Shown in pieces: positions 11,013 through 20,967 of a stretch of DNA of 64,000 nucleotides. The stretch comes from Sepioteuthis lessoniana (Eukaryota; Mollusca; Cephalopoda; Myopsida; Loliginidae), in NCBI GenBank assembly GCA_963585895.1, contig OY757916.1, positions 26,406,624-26,470,623 of the forward strand, in the 5' to 3' direction. The notes below the pieces were generated by a model, which was not told the DNA's origin, searched no databases, and was given only the letters and a program-made list of their open reading frames with translations. Both the position numbers and the translations under genes were made by a program. The number at the start of each line of letters is the position of its first letter. Within the stretch, counting starts at the first letter, position 1.

Positions 11013-11172
11013 TGTATCTATCAATTGTCTGAGGCGAATGATTTTTATCATTAAGGGTTTTCAGACTATTGTCTTCATCTTTATTGTTATTTCCACAACG
11101 TTTCGGTCGATATATCGTCCGGCCTTCTTTACGTGTTTGTCGAACTCGGGAACCTTCACGGAACTTCGAACT
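11013..11172 (-). mobile_element. F element, left arm of long inverted repeat
   Basis: A minus-strand F copy with the core motif GAAGGCCGG...ATATCGACCGAAACG. It is nearly identical, inverted, to 11771-11930. The arms are about 160 bp with only a few mismatches. Confidence 0.85.
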
Positions 11173-11349
11173 GAGAAATCTCAAAGAAATTTTGAAACAC
11201 TGATTGGTCAATAAATGTAAAAATACTGATACAAATATTCCAGCTTCTGGAGCCTATTTTTTACGTAACAAATGTAATTTTTTAAATATCGGCTAATTTT
11301 CCATCTGATTTTTCAAACAACCGATAACATTTGAGTTGAACAGGGTGTT

Positions 11350-11482
11350 TCAGAAGAACTGATAGATACAATAAGGGTTTTCGGACTATCGTCTTCACCT
11401 TTGTTATTTCCGCAACGTTTCGGCCGATATGTCCTCCGACCTTCTTCAGGTGTTTGTCGAACTCGGGAACAAAAAAAAAAGT
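11350..11482 (-). mobile_element. F element fragment
   Basis: A second minus-strand F core (CAACGTTTCGGCCGATATG, then CTTCTTCAGGTGTTTGTCG) lies between the inverted arms. It differs from them and is a separate copy. Confidence 0.75.
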
Positions 11483-11595
11483 GAAAAAAAATCTGAATAT
11501 GAGCACAGGTAAAAAATCATACATAATAGAAGTAATTCTAGTCAAGTAAGAACATAAGTTAATAAGTCCCAAAAATTCACTGTGAATTGTCCGGC

Positions 11596-11930
11596 AGGAC
11601 ACATGGCGTAACGTTTATAGGCGTTGGTTCCCTAAGCTTCTAAGGAGACAACCATCTGCAGGTTCAATCCTGGCTACAGGTGAGTAACAATAGAGGAAAA
11701 CTTAACACTTGTACCCGGTTATGGCTAACGGAATCAGAACAGGTGACCCCGTGGATTCAATAAAGGACGTAGTTCGAAGTTCCGTGAAGGTTCCCGAGTT
11801 CGACAAACACGTAAAGAAGGCCGGACGATATATCGACCGAAACGTTGTGAAAATGACAATAAATATGAAGACAATAGTCCGAAAACCCTTAATGATAAAA
11901 ATCATTCACCTCAGACAATTGATAGATACA
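11596..11930 (+). mobile_element. F element with tRNA-like head, right arm
   Basis: The head at 11600-11670 has CATGGCGTAACGTTTATAGG and a B-box-like GGTTCAATCCTGG. The body runs to the core GACAAACACGTAAAGAAGGC...GACCGAAACG and ends GACAATAGTCCGAAAACCC. A 3' core of this type resembles the conserved central domains of some SINE superfamilies. Confidence 0.78.
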
Positions 11931-12790
11931 ACTCAAAATTTTGATCAACGTTTTAACGCCTTTTCTTTCCTAGTCAATGGCATTTTCCAGAACGAGAAGA
12001 AAAAACATTGAACTTTAATCATCAAATTTTGAGTTGATCCAATACATATTCTCAACATAGGAAATCATTTTGGACAAGAATTGGTCAAGTTATTACAATT
12101 ACATTACGAAATAATATCAATTTTCTGAAACACTTCATATATATATATATATATATACATATTTGCAAGGGTTATTAACCAAGTGAAAAAGATAGAAAAT
12201 TTTAAAATATCCTATTTCTCTCGATAAATATTCTATTTACGTAGATAGTGTTGGGTTTTTAAATTCGTTCGATGTCATCAGCATCTCAGTTTAATCCAAC
12301 AATGCATTTACGTAATTTCTGTAATGTGAAAAAATGTGAAAAGCTTAAAAAAAAAAAATCTCTACATTTGTAAACAACCCCTGCTGATAGCCTACGGAGG
12401 GCCCGAAAACGCTACAAAAAATTTTGGTAAATTCATCAACCAGCTCCAACCTAAAACCAAAGCACTTGTCAGGAAACTTGAAAGGATCCGAATAAAATTA
12501 TATAAATAAAATGTGTATTTATTATTTTATCAAACATGCTTAAATGAAGGACTGCTACCCAACTACACACACACACAAACACACACACATAAACACACAC
12601 ACACACACACATATATATAAGTTTCTAGACGTTTTGTACAGGCATTTAAAATTGTCGTATACTCTTGAAAATTCACTATGTTATTGCTATACATCTTATG
12701 AGATGACTGACCAATTTTTATGATTTCAGCTTCAAATGAACACCTACAGCAGCAAGTGGAATACACCCTACTAAAGCCTGATTGTCACAG
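11931..12790. other. Unassigned, with (CA)n tract
   Basis: AT-rich DNA with no gene. A TA run sits at 12136-12157 and a CA/TA microsatellite at 12563-12620. Nothing else is recognisable. Confidence 0.45.
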
Positions 12791-12805
12791 CTGGTGAATT
12801 TCAAA

Positions 12806-13497
12806 AATGCAATCTGAACGTGAGGACACTTTAAAAGAACGATATGCAATAAAACACTGTTTTAAACTTGGAAAAATGCCACAGAAAAGTATGGAATGCT
12901 TCAAACTGATTTGGGACCACCTTGCATGAATCAAGCATCAGTTTTTGAAGATATTCAAGGAAGGCAGGGAGTCTGTGAGGAATGATGAGAGGTGTGGGAG
13001 GAGTAAGGAGTTAATAAATAGTTGATTGGTCAAAGGGTTAGGGTTAGGGTTACTATGTTGAGGTTTTAAGGGAGTTCAGGAAAAGATTCCGTCGGAAGAG
13101 GCCAGCACTCTTCAAATCAGGTCAGCGGCATTTCCACCAGGACAATGCACCAGTCCACAACTCCATCCTTGTTGCAGACTATTTGACCAAGATGGGCATA
13201 AAGACAGTTCCTCACCCTCCCTATAGTCCAGACCATACTACCTGAGACTTTTGCTTTTTCCCTAAGCTCAGAGGTTGTCGTTATGAGACAATTGAGGAGA
13301 TGAAAGAGGCTGTGACGAAGGTCCTAGACACGCTCACATAAAAGGACTTCCATGGAGCCTTCCAGAAGTTGTTGGAACGGAAAACAAGGTTCTTGCAGCC
13401 GGAGGAGATTACTTGGAAGGGGACTAGAGTTTCAAGGGTGTACTATCAATAAAAGTGCCCATACGAAAAAAGTCTGGAAACTTATCTAATGATCCTC

Positions 13498-13498
<1 letters not shown>
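12806..13498 (+). mobile_element. mariner transposon, internally deleted
   Basis: The N-terminal transposase piece reads EREDTLKERYAIKHCFKLGK, then FKEGRESVRNDERCGRSKEL. This is the paired helix-turn-helix start of a SETMAR-like mariner transposase. After a gap it resumes at about 13052 with YYVEVLREFRKRFRRKRP, HFHQDNAPVHNSILVADYL and GIKTVPHPPYSPD, the last two around a catalytic aspartate. KLRGCRYETIEEMKEAVTKV follows. About half of the protein, including the first catalytic aspartate, is missing, and stops occur in the remaining part. The 3' end GGAAACTTATCTAATGATCC ends at 13498, followed by TA. The 5' inverted repeat is not visible. Confidence 0.9.
13035..13052 (+). repeat. Three telomere-type GGGTTA units at the mariner deletion joint
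   Basis: GGGTTAGGGTTAGGGTTA sits exactly between the two surviving transposase halves. GGGTTA is the telomere repeat of molluscs and vertebrates. It may be filler DNA from break repair. Confidence 0.85.
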
Positions 13499-13533
<35 letters not shown>

Positions 13534-13863
13534 CTTTAACTGAAACTTTAGTAGGAGAATCACGACTCGCGATTTAAGTTAATTTTGTAATTGGCTCCAC
13601 TCGTGTTGAGCATTCTTGTAATTGTAGCATTGCAGCGTTTACGGTGGGTTTTATTTTCTTTTGACCAATTGACTGCATATCTCTTGATTTTTTTCAGTTG
13701 GTGTGACGGGGTTGTCTTTTCTTTTTTTTTTCTTTTTTTTTTTTTGTCCTATGATATTTTTTCTTTGACCCCCGGGCGGTGATTCGAGATATTTTTATCT
13801 CTTGTTCCTGGCGGGTTTTTTTCTTTTTTTCTGGTAACCGTGAATGCTTGTAGATAGTAGATT
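13499..13863. other. TA tract and unassigned T-rich DNA
   Basis: (TA)n at 13499-13532, then T-rich sequence with no recognisable gene or repeat. Confidence 0.5.
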
Positions 13864-13955
13864 AGTATCATCATCATCATCATGTCGTGCTGGTAGCACG
13901 GATATCCCTGATCCTCTCTCGCCACTCCTCCCCATCGTTCATCGCCCTGCACCTA
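13864..13955 (-). mobile_element. LINE-a 3' tip
   Basis: CATCATCATCATCAT followed by GTCGTGCTGGTAGCACGGAT, the LINE-a 3' repeat tail and hairpin (GTGCT/AGCAC stem), then antisense terminal coding sequence. Heavily 5'-truncated. Confidence 0.85.
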
Positions 13956-13974
13956 GACTAGTAAAACAGCACGT

Positions 13975-14205
13975 GATACGAATGAAATTTAGAGTTTGGA
14001 GTAATAGTTATGTTAGTTCTGAAGTCCATTTGGGTCATTGTGTTCACTTCCGCACCAATACTCTTGAGAATGTAATGAGCCCCTTTACCTCCATCTATGG
14101 GTAAAAAAAGCTCCTCTTCTGTTCTTCTACAAAGGGGTATTTAGGCTTTAAATAACCTAAACAGTTGATATGCCATTCAACAAAGAAACCAAACCAAACT
14201 GAACC
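13975..14205 (+). mobile_element. SINE D, diverged
   Basis: Body words ACTCTTGAGAATGTAATGAG and TCTGTTCTTCTACAAAG match D. The hairpin module (TAAATAACC...GTTGATATGCCAT) and a tail of AAACCAAACC units follow. The head is hard to read, so this is an old copy. Confidence 0.7.
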
Positions 14206-14214
14206 AAACCAAAG

Positions 14215-14400
14215 TGTTCTAGGTCATGGTTAACAGAATTGGAACAATCTACCATCGTATATTAAATTAATGGTTCAATTAGAGATTCTCTGACGGTACC
14301 CAAGTTCGACATGAAACACCTGAAGAAAGCCGAAGAACATATCGGCCGAACCGTTATGAGTATAACAACGAAGCTAAAGACAATAATCCGAAAGTGAGAA
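14215..14400 (+). mobile_element. F element
   Basis: The core CACCTGAAGAAAGCCGAAGA then CATATCGGCCGAACCG, with the family 3' end AAGACAATAATCCGAAAG. The 5' side begins in the GGTCATGGTTAACAGAATTG segment shared with 11718-11740. Confidence 0.8.
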
Positions 14401-14453
14401 ACATAAGTGCATATATATAAACATAAACAAAGGAATATGAGTGTGTGATTTCT

Positions 14454-14454
<1 letters not shown>

Positions 14455-14524
<70 letters not shown>
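14455..14524. repeat. (GT)n microsatellite
   Basis: A pure GT run of about 33 units. Confidence 0.98.
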
Positions 14525-14526
<2 letters not shown>

Positions 14527-14639
14527 CTATAAGTGGATAAAAAAATAGTAAAGGTGCATTGGCTTGTGTGTGCTTGTGCCCACACCCAAAAATCTGCGTG
14601 CGTGAGTGTGTATGTGCACCTGTCTAAAATATTCATCTA

Positions 14640-15179
14640 CTACCCCTCCTCCATCATCATCTCCAGAAAGAAAAAGAGAATGTAATGGATTAGGCTCATC
14701 CCTTTCTTGCATGCCTTTATATATCGTTGTTTCATTTTTTTTTTTTTTTTACTTTTCTTTTCTTTTCATTTCTTTCTGTGTGTCTAATGCAAAGTTTGTT
14801 AATAGTCAAAAAGTCAAAAAGTCAGAAAACTTAGCAACCCCCTCTTCCTGCAACCCCTTGAAAAAATAAAAATAAAAACAAAAACAATGCAAGAGATCTT
14901 AAATCACAGCTGTTAGCATGACCAGTAAAGAAGACTAATCTTCAGCTTGTAACTTTTTTCTTTTGTATTTTATCCATTTCAAGACATCGTCAATCCTTAC
15001 CCACTTTTTTTCTATCCATCCCTTTTAAAAGTTACCCACTATTTCTGTGTAATTCCTATATCTATTAATCTGATACTCTTTCCCTTATTTCTTCTTCTTC
15101 TTCTTCTTCTTCTTCTTCTTCTTCTTCTTCTTCTTCTTCTTCTAGCTTTTCTCACTTTATCATCCTCCTCAAATTATCT

Positions 15180-15215
<36 letters not shown>

Positions 15216-15278
15216 TACATTTTTCCTCTTTATATTTACCTATTTTCATTCCTTATCGTTCCATTCCCACTCACCCCA

Positions 15279-15312
<34 letters not shown>

Positions 15313-16550
15313 TGTCTCTTTCTTTTAATCTTTTTGACTCTCTTTGACTGGAATGACTTTGTACTTCCTCTTTTACAAAAACATTCAATTACTCTGTTTT
15401 CTGTCTCATGATTCTTTTCGGTCATTGGCTTATCTTCTTTGTTCCTTCCTCCCTTTTTTTCTATTTCTATTCTCCTTCTCCTAGTTCTTTTCTTTTGCGG
15501 TTCCTTTTTTCTGTTTTTTTTTTAAAATTTTTTGGTTTGGTTTTTTGTTTACTGCTTCTCACTTTTCTTTAAATTCTTCCTCTTCAGATAATTGTTTCAG
15601 CCTTATTTCTTTTCAACTCTTTGTAATTAAAAGATGCCTCTCTTTACATTCAAGACACTCTTGTTGAATCCAATTTTAGTTACTAAAAAAAAAAAAAAAG
15701 AATACTCTACCAAAATCAACCCTTTACAGTTTTCGGACATCCCATTTCAAGATTTATTTAATCTGATTTGTCCCATACGTTCTTTTCACAACATAAGATA
15801 AATATCAAAGAAAAAAACAAAACAAAAAAAAAACATCAATTGAATTAAGCTAATTCATTTTTATTACTTTCTTCCAATTTATTTCCGTTTATCTTGATTT
15901 GCAATTTTATTTGTTTCTCCTCAAATTGTGGTTCTACATATCTAATTTTCTTCGACTTTCTCTTCCCCTTCCTTGCATAGTCTTAATTCCTCTTCTTTCT
16001 CTTGAAATTCTCTCTTATTTTCTCTTTGTTTATCCTCTCCCTTCTCATTTCCCGAGCTTTGTCATGGCTACTTCTCTCTCTTTTTTTTTTCCATTGAAAT
16101 TCCCTCTTCTCTTTTGTTTTGTTTTCCCCTCCTCTTTTTCCTTTACTCACTTGGCCAGTCAATGTCTTTTACAAATCTTAATCCCAACTCCTATCAAATT
16201 TAAGCTTCCCCCTTTTCCCCCTTCGTTTCATTCGCTATCACTTTTTCCAACTGCCCCCAAACTATAATTCTCTGGTCAACAGTGGAAGCAGTTTGGATAC
16301 ACGTTAAAAAAGAAAGAAAATAGAAAAATTCTTTGTATCTTTTATCCATAATCACTTCATCTTTTCATCTTTTTGTTTTCATGTTTAAACCAATTAATTC
16401 TGGACACTGGCCGAAGAAGCGAGTTATTACTTCTCAAAATAGTTACTTTCACTGAAAAGCAAACAACTTGGTATTTTACAGTCACGATTTTATGATCCCC
16501 CACCTCCTAAAGACTGACACCGAGAAAAAAAAAAGATTCTTAAAAAATGG
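14640..16550. repeat. Pyrimidine-rich region with nested microsatellites
   Basis: T/C-rich DNA of about 1.9 kb. It contains (CTT)n at 15088-15143, (CTTT)n at 15179-15215 and (CTAT)n at 15283-15313. The 122-codon frame at 15899-16267 is Phe/Leu/Ser/Pro-rich with no initiation context or domain, so I do not call it a gene. Confidence 0.8.
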
Positions 16551-16744
16551 TCAGTGATCAAATTGACTTACCTTAAATCATCATCATTATTAATAGAACC
16601 AGTAATATTATCATTAGCATCATCATTGTTACTTCTCCAAAAAGATTCCATCTCATTCAAAGTTTATCCTGGTTATAAACTATCATTGACTTTGGAATCA
16701 TATTATTCTACGGAAAGATGCACTTTTTGACTCCAATAAAAGTA

Positions 16745-17010
16745 CATCGTAACGGTTATCGATATTGGTTATGGTGTCAGCTAACCGAATTCAAAACCTG
16801 AACGAAGCTGTTTGCATTTCACACTAATACCTTTGGGCAAGGTATGAATCCGGCTTTCCTCCCTTCAGCCATGGGTAAATAGTTGGGAAAACTGGGTTCT
16901 TTAAGCTTGGTATGGCAATCAGTCTTGGAGAAGGAAAAATCTAAATTTAAACCAGTTGTAGATTTGGAGAAATATGGGTTCTTACGGGTTATTCCTGCCC
17001 AAGACACGCT
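16745..17010 (+). mobile_element. SINE A, old copy
   Basis: It follows the A order: GTAACGGTTATCG head, CATTTCACACTAATACC, GGCAAGGTATGAATCCGG, CCATGGGTAAATAG, GGAGAAGGAAAAATC. It is much more diverged than the copies at 1902 or 19083. Confidence 0.75.
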
Positions 17011-17046
17011 ACAGTAATAGTGCCCACCAGATCAAACCAGATGATA

Positions 17047-17047
17047 G

Positions 17048-17106
<59 letters not shown>
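17047..17106. repeat. (GA)n microsatellite
   Basis: Pure GA repeat. Confidence 0.98.
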
Positions 17107-17109
<3 letters not shown>

Positions 17110-17279
17110 ATATCATCTTTAATATGTGAAACCAAAGATGAAATTTTGTTACAATTTCACTGAAGCTTCTTCGAATTGGTAGCTAAAAAATAACCTAAAA
17201 AAACTTATGCTTTTCTTTCATCATCGTCATCATCAGATCAATGATTGAAATATAAAAGACTTTATGCTGATAACTCAAT

Positions 17280-17408
17280 AAATATTTACCAAACTCTCCG
17301 CGCAAACAGGATGCAACACCGGGTAAATTTTAAGCGGAATTTAACAGGTTTGAATTCAGAGTTTTCCTTCTCCTAGACCGGTGGTTTAAAGAGCTCAGTC
17401 TGCTCTAC
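17280..17408 (-). mobile_element. SINE A, 3' half, cut by LTR3
   Basis: Reversed A sequence from TTTACCAAACTCTCC to CAGTCTGCTCTAC. It stops inside the family body exactly where the LTR3 start begins at 17409. Confidence 0.75.
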
Positions 17409-17699
17409 TGTTGTCTATTGACCTTCGACCCGGCCAAACATGTCATTCCAAAGTGATGCACCGGAAGGAAGTGACACATTCCGATGGCAGTTATGAGAAG
17501 AAATCGCGTAGGCGGGCTTGGCTGACGATATGGGACAAGGTAAAATCCCATGGTACACTCATAGACTGATGCACAAGAAGAGAGTGACCTGTGAACTGCT
17601 TGACAGTTATTTCCGCTTGATGGCGATCAAACATGCCATTCCAAAAGACTGAGTGGGCGATTGAACTATTATATAACTCGATGAAGACAGGAAGATGGT
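17409..17699 (+). mobile_element. LTR3 fossil, 5' part
   Basis: It aligns with the reverse complement of 31560-31855. Shared words include GATGCACCGGAAG, AGAGAGTGACC and ACAGTTATTTCCGCTTGATG. It begins TGTTGTCTATTGACC against TGTAATATTTTGACC at the other copy. The 3' part is absent and LTR1 follows directly. A fossil partial LTR, broken, clearly diverged from the other copy. Confidence 0.7.
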
Positions 17700-18524
17700 G
17701 TAACGTATGTGTTTACGTTGTGTCGTTACCCCGCTAAGTGTTGTTAGTCCCTTCGCTAGGTTGTGAAAAATAATTGGAGGATGATGATGAAGTACGATGG
17801 CGAGGGTCGAAAGGTGTTTTTATGAATAGGTTTTTATTTGCAGCATGGAATATTTGGGTTTGCTTTTGGTGCTGCAAGACTCGTGAAGGGTTGTGAGTAT
17901 TGAGACGAAATTGAGTTATGAGAAGTTGAGGTGGTTGAAGTGGCAGCGTGTGTCGTCGGACGTGTGACGGATTGTGTTGTTTGCATTTTTGACGAAAGAC
18001 ATTGTTGCAGTTGTAGGAATTGAACTTTGGATGTCACCGTGTAGTTTTGTAAGTCTGGTATTTGAGGAGAGTTGGCGTTATCTCCATGCGTGTCGAGAGC
18101 GGGATGACGGTCAGATCGACATAGCCAATTTTGGGGTGACATAAAGTTGTGCCTGTGCGAGGCATGTTGAATGCATCTAATTTATATTCAACTGAGATTC
18201 CTCGAAAGGAATCCATAAATTAGATGGGTTCCCTCGTTTTTCCATGCTGCTGCTGCTCCTGCTGCATTTCTAGAGCCGCAGTGAGGCATCCGCACTGAGC
18301 GGCATGGTTCAGTTGAAAAGCATCGCTATTGAAGAACGGCCAGTGTGACGTCTGCACTGGTCGGCGTCTCCAGCCAAAGAAACTGGATTTGGCAGCTTAC
18401 AAGATTTTGTGGGCGGAAATGAAGGTCCGGGCTGAATAGGATAAGTCATCCTGATTGGTTGAAATTAAGTGTCGAATTAAATTTGCGTGCCAAACCAAAA
18501 TACGAAATTTTTCTCTTCTCTGCA
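17700..18524 (+). mobile_element. LTR1 fossil, apparently solo
   Basis: Related over most of its length to 59274-60043: GCAGCATGGAATA, CCATAAATTAGA, GGATAAGTCATCCTGATTGG, ACCAAA.AAAATA.GAAATT. It starts TGTAACG and ends CTCTGCA. No internal gag or pol region is seen next to it. The target-site duplication is not certain. The family is unknown (Gypsy-like by end structure). Moderately old, judging from divergence between the two copies. Confidence 0.65.
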
Positions 18525-18539
18525 ATGCCCATGATACAG

Positions 18540-18685
18540 ATATGTGAAACGTACATAACATATATACATAGAACATAGGAATCCCGAAACACGAAAAACA
18601 CTTACGACTTCTTAGTTCCAGTACGAAACATTTTATTACCTTTGAGTTTAAAGGTTTTTCGACATAAGGAGAGAGATACACCTGA
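18540..18685 (-). mobile_element. LTR4 fossil fragment
   Basis: The reverse complement matches the 3' part of LTR4 at 29384-29510 (CCTTATGTCGAAA...AGGTAATAAAATGTTTCG...CGGGATTCCTATGTTCT). Only the end portion is present, between LTR1 and Tc1. Confidence 0.65.
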
Positions 18686-19817
18686 CTTTTTCATCTGCTC
18701 CAAACCACGTGCGCACCCGACGAAAAGGCCACTCTCCACTGAATCATCCAGGTACTTATTTGAAAACTTCAGACGGGCCTGTACATGTGCCTTCTTTAGT
18801 AGGCGGACCTTGTAGGCACAACATGATTTCAGTCCACTACAAGTGAGTATCAAAATTACTGAGTTTTTATGTTCTATCTCTCACTTTCAAGATGGACCAG
18901 CCCATCTTAGTGACTGTGGTCCCAGCTGCCTTAAGATCATCAACAAGCTCTTGTCACGTAATTCTGGGTTGTTCCCTCACTTTTCTCATCATCATTTTTG
19001 TTCCACGTTGGCAGATCTTGCGTGGAGCTCCAGACCAAGGGAGATTGAGAGTCAATTGGTGTTTCTTCCATTCTATTATTATCCTATTTACCAACCCCTC
19101 CGCTCGGGCAGGATATGACACAAGGACAATTTTTAAGCGGAGTTTAACAGGTTTGAATTCAGAGTTTTCCTTCTCCTAGACTAGTTGCCTCACCAAGGCT
19201 GAAGAACCCAGTCTGTCCTACTATTTACCCATAGCTGGGGGGAGAATAATTGGATTCATACCTTTCCCAAGGGTATTAGTGCAATGTGAAATGCAATCAG
19301 TCTCGACCAGGATTTGAACTCGTGTCACCGTGTCCATTTCCTACAACGATAACTATTACACCATGGGCCCCTCCATTCTATTATTATTGCACCAACAGTT
19401 GATTCCTTCTCATCTGGCTGCTTGCTAATCGTCTTGTAACCCATTCCAGTCTTGTGCAAGTATACAATTTTGTCCAGGGTGTCCTTAGACAATTCTTTCA
19501 ACTTGCCCGTTGTGGGGAGATTAGATTCTTATTCTTTGAAGGATTCTGTGAACTAGTGACTTTTTTTTTACTGGTAATGAGTACTTGATTAGGAGTAATC
19601 ATTGGGTAATTGGACTAGTCTATACTGGTGGTTGGTGGAGGGGGGAATATATTTTTTCAATAAAAAACAAATTAATGTTCAAAAATTAATATAATGTGAT
19701 TTTCTTGAATTTTTTAATGTTCTATCTCTCATTTTCAAGATGGACCATCCCTGAATATTAAGACCGTTCCAATTTTTCTAAGGTGGCAGGCGATGAAATA
19801 CTTATTTTCCCTACAAC
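18686..19817 (-). mobile_element. Tc1-like transposon, decayed, split by SINE A
   Basis: Minus-strand translation in order: [20 protein letters not shown] (helix-turn-helix region), WKKHQLT and the SGAPRKI-like GRPR-type region, REQP.I..QELVDDLKAAGTTVTK, GLKSCCAYKVRLLKKAHVQA and RLKFSNKYLDDS. This is the canonical Tc1 transposase N-terminal half. Frameshifts and stops are present. The first catalytic region is only dimly visible (GADEKV for a SDETKV-type motif), and the C-terminal half is lost where LTR4 begins. The 5' non-coding end contains GGGAAAATAAGTATTTCATC, typical of vertebrate and invertebrate Tc1 ends. Confidence 0.85.
19083..19371 (-). mobile_element. SINE A inside Tc1
   Basis: Full-length reversed A copy (289 bp). 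The flanks are a perfect 16-bp duplication, TCCATTCTATTATTAT, at 19067-19082 and 19372-19387. The Tc1 reading continues on both sides. The head contains CCATGGTGTAATAGTTATCG and a B-box-like GAGTTCAAATCCTGG. Confidence 0.95.
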
Positions 19818-19934
19818 TTTTCAATGCCGAATTAAATTTCACGCTAATTCAGTCAAAATATGAGTCTACTTTTGCCAGCAATGAGTAAATAGTAGTGCAG
19901 ACTTAAATGAAAAAAAAACACTTCTAAAATAAAC

Positions 19935-20125
19935 TTTGTTTCTTTGTTTAATGGGATATGTATCTTCATGGAGTATTTAATGCCAAAGCAATCTTTGTAG
20001 ACGAACAGTAGTGGTACTATTTAACCCATAACTGGAGGAGATAAGGCGATCATACCTTAACCAAGGGTATAAATCCAAAAGGAAACATTATAGTCTTCAT
20101 CTGCCCTATTATTTAAGGAGAACCG
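19935..20125 (-). mobile_element. SINE D, head missing
   Basis: TTTGTTTAATGGGATATG...GAGTATTTAATGCCA (hairpin module with eroded inner stem), then GGTACTATTTAACCCATAAC and TTAACCAAGGGTAT. Old copy. The interval 19818-19934 before it holds at most a scrap of A (GAGTAAATAGTAGTGCAGAC). Confidence 0.75.
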
Positions 20126-20267
20126 ACGTATTCATGCTTTTCCCAAAGTTGGTCACCCAGTGAGTATCAAAATCACTGAGCATGTTTACGATGATGAAGC
20201 ACCTCATATTATGTTTATTTAAAATTTCACAAACATACATACATACATACAGGCTATTAACTGGCTA

Positions 20268-20455
20268 TCGATCATCATCATCATCATCATGTCGTGCTGG
20301 TAGCACGGATATCCCTGACCCTCTCTCGCCACTTTTCCCTATCGTTCATCGCCTCTGGCAGGTCTTCTGAACTACATCTTGTATCCTCACATAGTTGCTG
20401 AATGTATGTTCGTGCTGATCGTCCTACTTTTGCTCGGCCATGTGTGGGGGTCAAG
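20268..20455 (-). mobile_element. LINE-a 3' end
   Basis: CAT repeat, hairpin GTCGTGCTGGTAGCACGG, then antisense coding sequence for DREKWRERVRDIRATS and GRAKVGRSARTYIQQLCEDT. It faces the next LINE-a copy head-to-head. Confidence 0.85.
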
Positions 20456-20499
20456 GAAGTCAAACCCAACCAAAAAAATAAAAGACAATTTTTCCCAAG

Positions 20500-20905
20500 C
20501 CATGGTCTCATGTCAATTCTACTATATGGATTCACCACAGGAAAAAAAGCTAAACAGGAATTGCACAAGAATGCTACGAGCTATATTGAACAAATCCTGG
20601 AAGCAACATCCCACTAAACAAAAGCTGCACGCCCACCTACCTCTAATCTCTAAAACTATCCAAATAAGCCAGACAAGACACGTGGGACACTGTTGGAGAA
20701 GTAAAGATGGACACATAAGTGATGATCTCCTATGGACCCTTTCACACAGATGTGCAAGTGTTGGACGATCAACTAGAACTTATCTTCAACTGCTCTGTAC
20801 GGACACAGGATGTAGTCTAGAAGACCTGCTGGAAGCAATTTATGATAGAGACGAATGGCGAGAGAGAGAGAGAGAGTGAGGGAAATCTGTGCTTGCAGTA
20901 TAACA
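20500..20905 (+). mobile_element. LINE-a 3' end, open C-terminal frame
   Basis: Forward frame with KKLNRNCTRMLRAILNKSWK, QKLHAHLPLISKTIQISQTR, HVGHCWRSKDGHISDDLLW and a terminal DRDEWRERERE. This is the post-reverse-transcriptase domain of LINE-a without its catalytic part. The longer frame starting at 20379 runs across the junction of two inverted fragments, so it is not a real protein. The 3' end is followed by a TA tract at 20914-20965. Confidence 0.82.
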
Positions 20906-20924
20906 TAATGATGATATATATATA

Positions 20925-20965
<41 letters not shown>

Positions 20966-20967
<2 letters not shown>

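Noticed and set aside
13035-13052. Chromosome end
   Set aside because: Only three telomere units, inside a transposon, with ordinary repeat-rich DNA on both sides.
15899-16267. 122-codon frame as a membrane protein
   Set aside because: Pyrimidine-rich strand gives a hydrophobic Phe/Leu/Pro composition. No supporting context.
20379-20879. 166-codon open frame as a gene
   Set aside because: It crosses the junction between two inverted LINE-a fragments. Only the second half is LINE-a protein, and the catalytic domains are missing.
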